Assembly: GCA_900553865.1 (NCBI GenBank)
Contig: USFC01000016.1
Span: forward strand, 1 to 22,940
Direction: 5' to 3'
Length of the DNA: 22,940 nucleotides
Source of the DNA: an uncultured Clostridium sp.
GTDB taxonomy: Bacteria; Bacillota; Clostridia; TANB77; CAG-508
Positions 20,584 to 22,940 of the stretch are shown here, one piece after another; position 1 is the first letter of the stretch; each line of letters opens with the position of its first letter. The position numbers and the translations under genes were made by a program. The notes under the pieces are model-generated. The model was not told where the DNA came from. It did no database searches and saw nothing but the letters and a program-made list of their open reading frames with translations.

Positions 20584-22467
20584 ATGGCAGAGGAAAGAAA
20601 AGAAAATATAAAAAATGCAAAAAATGAAAAAGTAGCTGTACCTAGAGCTAAAAGACCATATCATAGAAGAAGCAATAAAAAAACAGAAAATGTTGAAGAG
20701 AAGAAAACTAGGGTAAAAAATAAAGAAAATGTAGAAGAAAAAAAGAAAGAAGAAAGAAAAGCTACAACAAGAAGAAATTATAATAAAAAGCAACCAAAAT
20801 TTGAATTCAAAAAATCAAATTTAAAAATAATTCCATTAGGGGGATTAGAAGAAATAGGAAACAATATGACAATTTTCGAATATGAAGATGAAATAGTCAT
20901 AGTAGACTGTGGTTTAGAGTTTCCAACAGATGATATGCTAGGAGTAGACTTAGTTATACCAGATGTTACTTACCTAGAGAGAAATAAAGAAAAAATAAAA
21001 GGTTTAGTAATTACGCATGGTCATGAAGACCACATTGGAGCAATACCATACATCTTAAAGCAAATTAATATTCCTATATATGCTACAAAATTGACAATAG
21101 GATTAATAAAAAATAAATTAGAGGAACATAAACTATTAAGAAGTACAAAATTGTATGAAATAGAAGCAGGAAGAACAATTAAACTAGGAAAAATGAGTGT
21201 AGAATTTATAAGAAGTTGCCACAGCATTCCAGATGCGGTAATGCTTGCAATAAATACGCCAGTAGGTACAGTAATTCATACAGGAGATTTTAAAATAGAC
21301 TATACACCAATTAATAGTGAAATGACAGATTTAAATAGAATAGCAGAAATAGGAAGTAATGGAGTACTTGCACTGCTTTCAGATAGTACAAACTCAGAAA
21401 GAAAAGGATATACAATGTCTGAAAGTACAGTAGGAAAAGAATTTGACAAACTATTTGTAAATTGTAAAAAAAGAATAGTAGTTGCAACTTTTGCATCAAA
21501 TGTGCATAGAGTTCAACAAATTGTAAATGCTTCAGTAGCAAATGGTAGAAAAATAGCAGTATGTGGAAGAAGCATGATAAACATGATAGAAACAGCAAGA
21601 GCATTAGGATATATGGATGTACCAGAAAATGTATTTATAGACATAGACATGATAAAAAATTATACAGATGAACAATTAGTAATAATTACAACAGGAAGTC
21701 AAGGAGAAGCTATGTCTGCATTAACTAGAATGGCAGCAGGGGAACACAAAAAAATAGAAATAACACCAAATGACTTAATAATAATATCTGCAAATCCAAT
21801 TCCGGGAAATGAAAAATCAGTTTCAAAAGTAATAGATGATTTAATGCAAATTGGTGCAGATGTTGTTTACAATGCATTAGCAGATATACACGTATCTGGA
21901 CATGCTTGCCAAGAAGAGCAAAAATTAATACTTGCACTAACAAAGCCAAAATACTTTATACCAGTACATGGTGAATATAGGCAACTTATGGCACATGCAG
22001 AAACAGCTGTGAAAATGGGTGTAGCACCTGAAAATATTTTTATGAGTACAAATGGACGTGTAATAGAATTAAATGAAAATGAAGCAAGACAAACAGGAAG
22101 TGTACCATGTGGTAAAGTATTAGTAGATGGCTATGGAGTAGGAGATGTAGGAAACGTAGTATTACGTGATAGACAACATTTATCACAAGATGGTCTAATA
22201 GTTATTGTTATGACAATGGATTCTTCAACAGGAGAAATAGTAGCAGGACCAGATGTAATTTCAAGAGGTTTCGTATATGTAAAAGAGTCTGAAAACTTAA
22301 TGGACGAAGTAAAAAAATATATTCGTGAAGAAGTAGAAATACTAGAGAGCAAAGGAGTGCGCGATTGGGCAACAATAAAATCAACATTAAAAGACCATAT
22401 AAGGGATTATATTTTCCAAAGAACAAAGCGTAATCCTATGATATTACCAATTATTATGTCTTTATAA
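20584..22467 (+). CDS. rnj: Ribonuclease J
   Basis: RNase J is the metallo-beta-lactamase/beta-CASP nuclease with 5'-to-3' exo- and endonuclease activity that governs mRNA decay and rRNA maturation in Firmicutes. The metal motif HGHEDH (His145, His147, Asp149, His150) and later IHTGDFKIDYTP are present, as are the beta-CASP parts (VATFASNVHRVQQIV, SGHACQEEQKLIL, VHGEYRQL). The C-terminus ends RTKRNPMILPIIMSL, as in the family. The length of 627 exceeds the usual 550-560 because of an extra N-terminal stretch of about 75 residues rich in Lys, Glu and Arg, likely disordered and possibly RNA- or partner-binding. GGAAAAGGAGAG precedes the ATG. Confidence 0.95.
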   Translation: MAEERKENIKNAKNEKVAVPRAKRPYHRRSNKKTENVEEKKTRVKNKENVEEKKKEERKATTRRNYNKKQPKFEFKKSNLKIIPLGGLEEIGNNMTIFEYEDEIVIVDCGLEFPTDDMLGVDLVIPDVTYLERNKEKIKGLVITHGHEDHIGAIPYILKQINIPIYATKLTIGLIKNKLEEHKLLRSTKLYEIEAGRTIKLGKMSVEFIRSCHSIPDAVMLAINTPVGTVIHTGDFKIDYTPINSEMTDLNRIAEIGSNGVLALLSDSTNSERKGYTMSESTVGKEFDKLFVNCKKRIVVATFASNVHRVQQIVNASVANGRKIAVCGRSMINMIETARALGYMDVPENVFIDIDMIKNYTDEQLVIITTGSQGEAMSALTRMAAGEHKKIEITPNDLIIISANPIPGNEKSVSKVIDDLMQIGADVVYNALADIHVSGHACQEEQKLILALTKPKYFIPVHGEYRQLMAHAETAVKMGVAPENIFMSTNGRVIELNENEARQTGSVPCGKVLVDGYGVGDVGNVVLRDRQHLSQDGLIVIVMTMDSSTGEIVAGPDVISRGFVYVKESENLMDEVKKYIREEVEILESKGVRDWATIKSTLKDHIRDYIFQRTKRNPMILPIIMSL

Positions 22468-22478
22468 TAAAAACGTAG

Positions 22479-22512
22479 AAATACCAAGCTTTTGAGGGCT
22501 TGGTATTTTATA
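22479..22512 (+). terminator. Intrinsic terminator of rnj
   Basis: AAATACCAAGC (22479-22489) pairs with GCTTGGTATTT (22498-22508). Confidence 0.8.
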
Positions 22513-22535
22513 AGTACATTAAACAAATTGATTAG

Positions 22536-22568
22536 AAAAGAGAGCTCCAAGTAACGGAGCTCTCTTTT
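22536..22568. terminator. Bidirectional 13-bp stem terminator
   Basis: AAAAGAGAGCTCC and GGAGCTCTCTTTT form a perfect 13-bp stem with loop AAGTAAC. It has A- and T-runs for both directions and separates rnj from the opposing small gene. Confidence 0.85.
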
Positions 22569-22587
22569 GTGGTACTTTTTTTATTTC

Positions 22588-22755
22588 TTACAAAGAATAA
22601 ATAAATGAAAGATTTGGGTATCCGCCTACTAAAATATTGCAGGCAGTCAAATCTTTTTTTATATTTTCTGAAAAGTTTTCGGAAACTAATTCAGAAATAA
22701 ATTTATCTACACCTTCTTTCTTTATTTTTCTTCTTACGGATGACAAATCGTACAT
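22588..22755 (-). CDS. Small protein of unknown function (55 residues)
   Basis: A short frame with complete signals: promoter, a strong AGGAGGT site eight bases before the ATG, and a terminator after the stop. The product begins MYDLSSVRRKIKKEGVDKFI and continues SELVSENFSENIKKDL with a C-terminal half of mixed hydrophobic character (TACNILVGGYPNLSFIYSL). The N-terminal two thirds is probably helical and amphipathic; no membrane helix or metal motif is evident. I do not recognise the family. Confidence 0.65.
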   Translation of the reverse strand: MYDLSSVRRKIKKEGVDKFISELVSENFSENIKKDLTACNILVGGYPNLSFIYSL

Positions 22756-22788
22756 CGGTATGTACCTCCTCTTGTATTTGATAAAACT

Positions 22789-22817
22789 ATTATACTACAA
22801 ATTTACATAAAAATCAA
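22789..22817 (-). promoter_or_regulatory. Promoter of the 55-residue gene
   Basis: Minus-strand TTGATT (22817-22812), a 17-base spacer and TATAAT (22794-22789), about 35 bases before the start codon. Confidence 0.7.
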
Positions 22818-22861
22818 GCAAATTGTAAAAAAATGTAAATAAAACGAAAAATAACAAACAA

Positions 22862-22887
22862 AGAGATTAAAAAGTGTGTTAATCTCT
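22862..22887. terminator. Stem-loop near the right edge
   Basis: AGAGATTAA pairs with TTAATCTCT over 9 bp. It may end a minus-strand gene lying beyond the window; a TAA in that direction lies near 22920, but too little sequence remains to call a gene. Confidence 0.4.
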
Positions 22888-22940
22888 GTCAATCATTTTT
22901 GAAAATGTCTTAAAAATTTTTATTTATTAGCACTAAATTT

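Overview
The window reads as chromosome of a very AT-rich, monoderm Firmicute, most likely a gut-type member of the Clostridia. The reasons are strong AGGAGG ribosome sites, the standard code with TGA as stop, a type IV pilus locus with no outer-membrane secretin, RNase J, and clostridial ITLxxLV-type pilins. It holds two compartments: the integrase end of a mobile element (about 1-5990) and a core chromosomal part (about 5990-22940).

Mobile part. From left to right it contains the 3' end of a MobV-type relaxase gene, a frameshifted accessory gene, an HD-domain phosphohydrolase of the YfbR/HDDC2 type, a locus that looks like a type I toxin-antitoxin module built like enterococcal par (Fst) (about 2354-2675), a protein with a C-terminal CGNR-like zinc finger, a small HTH protein, an excisionase and a tyrosine integrase. 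The integrase lies next to the 3' end of a tRNA-Leu(UAA) gene. This is the usual layout of an integrative mobilizable element that uses a tRNA 3' end as attachment site. The far end of the element is outside the window.

Core part. After the tRNA come an XRE regulator with an overlapping small basic gene, inorganic pyrophosphatase (ppa), a membrane protein and a TPR protein that look like one gene split by a frameshift, and undecaprenyl-diphosphatase (uppP). A type IV pilus operon follows (10096-19214): a PilM-PilN fusion, PilO, a PilP-position protein, a small pilin, prepilin peptidase, two minor pilins, then the PilB motor, PilT motor and PilC platform. A ROK-family sugar kinase and RNase J, with a long structured leader, come next. 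A 55-codon gene of unknown function lies on the minus strand at the right edge.

How the genes work together. PilM/N/O and the PilP-like protein would form the inner-membrane alignment complex, PilC the platform, and PilB and PilT the extension and retraction motors. PilD would process the three prepilins. ppa and uppP are housekeeping genes for pyrophosphate removal and lipid-carrier recycling.

The most unusual signals are: (1) the par-like module, in which a short terminated RNA carries an imperfect 25-27 nt repeat of the translation start of a tiny ORF, and the two terminator loops are complementary; (2) a perfect 28-bp inverted repeat made of two REP-like palindromes between pilT and pilC; (3) an intrinsic terminator inside the RNase J leader; (4) a prepilin peptidase lacking the usual GxGD motif, together with pilins lacking Glu5; (5) two genes each split by a single shift of reading frame.
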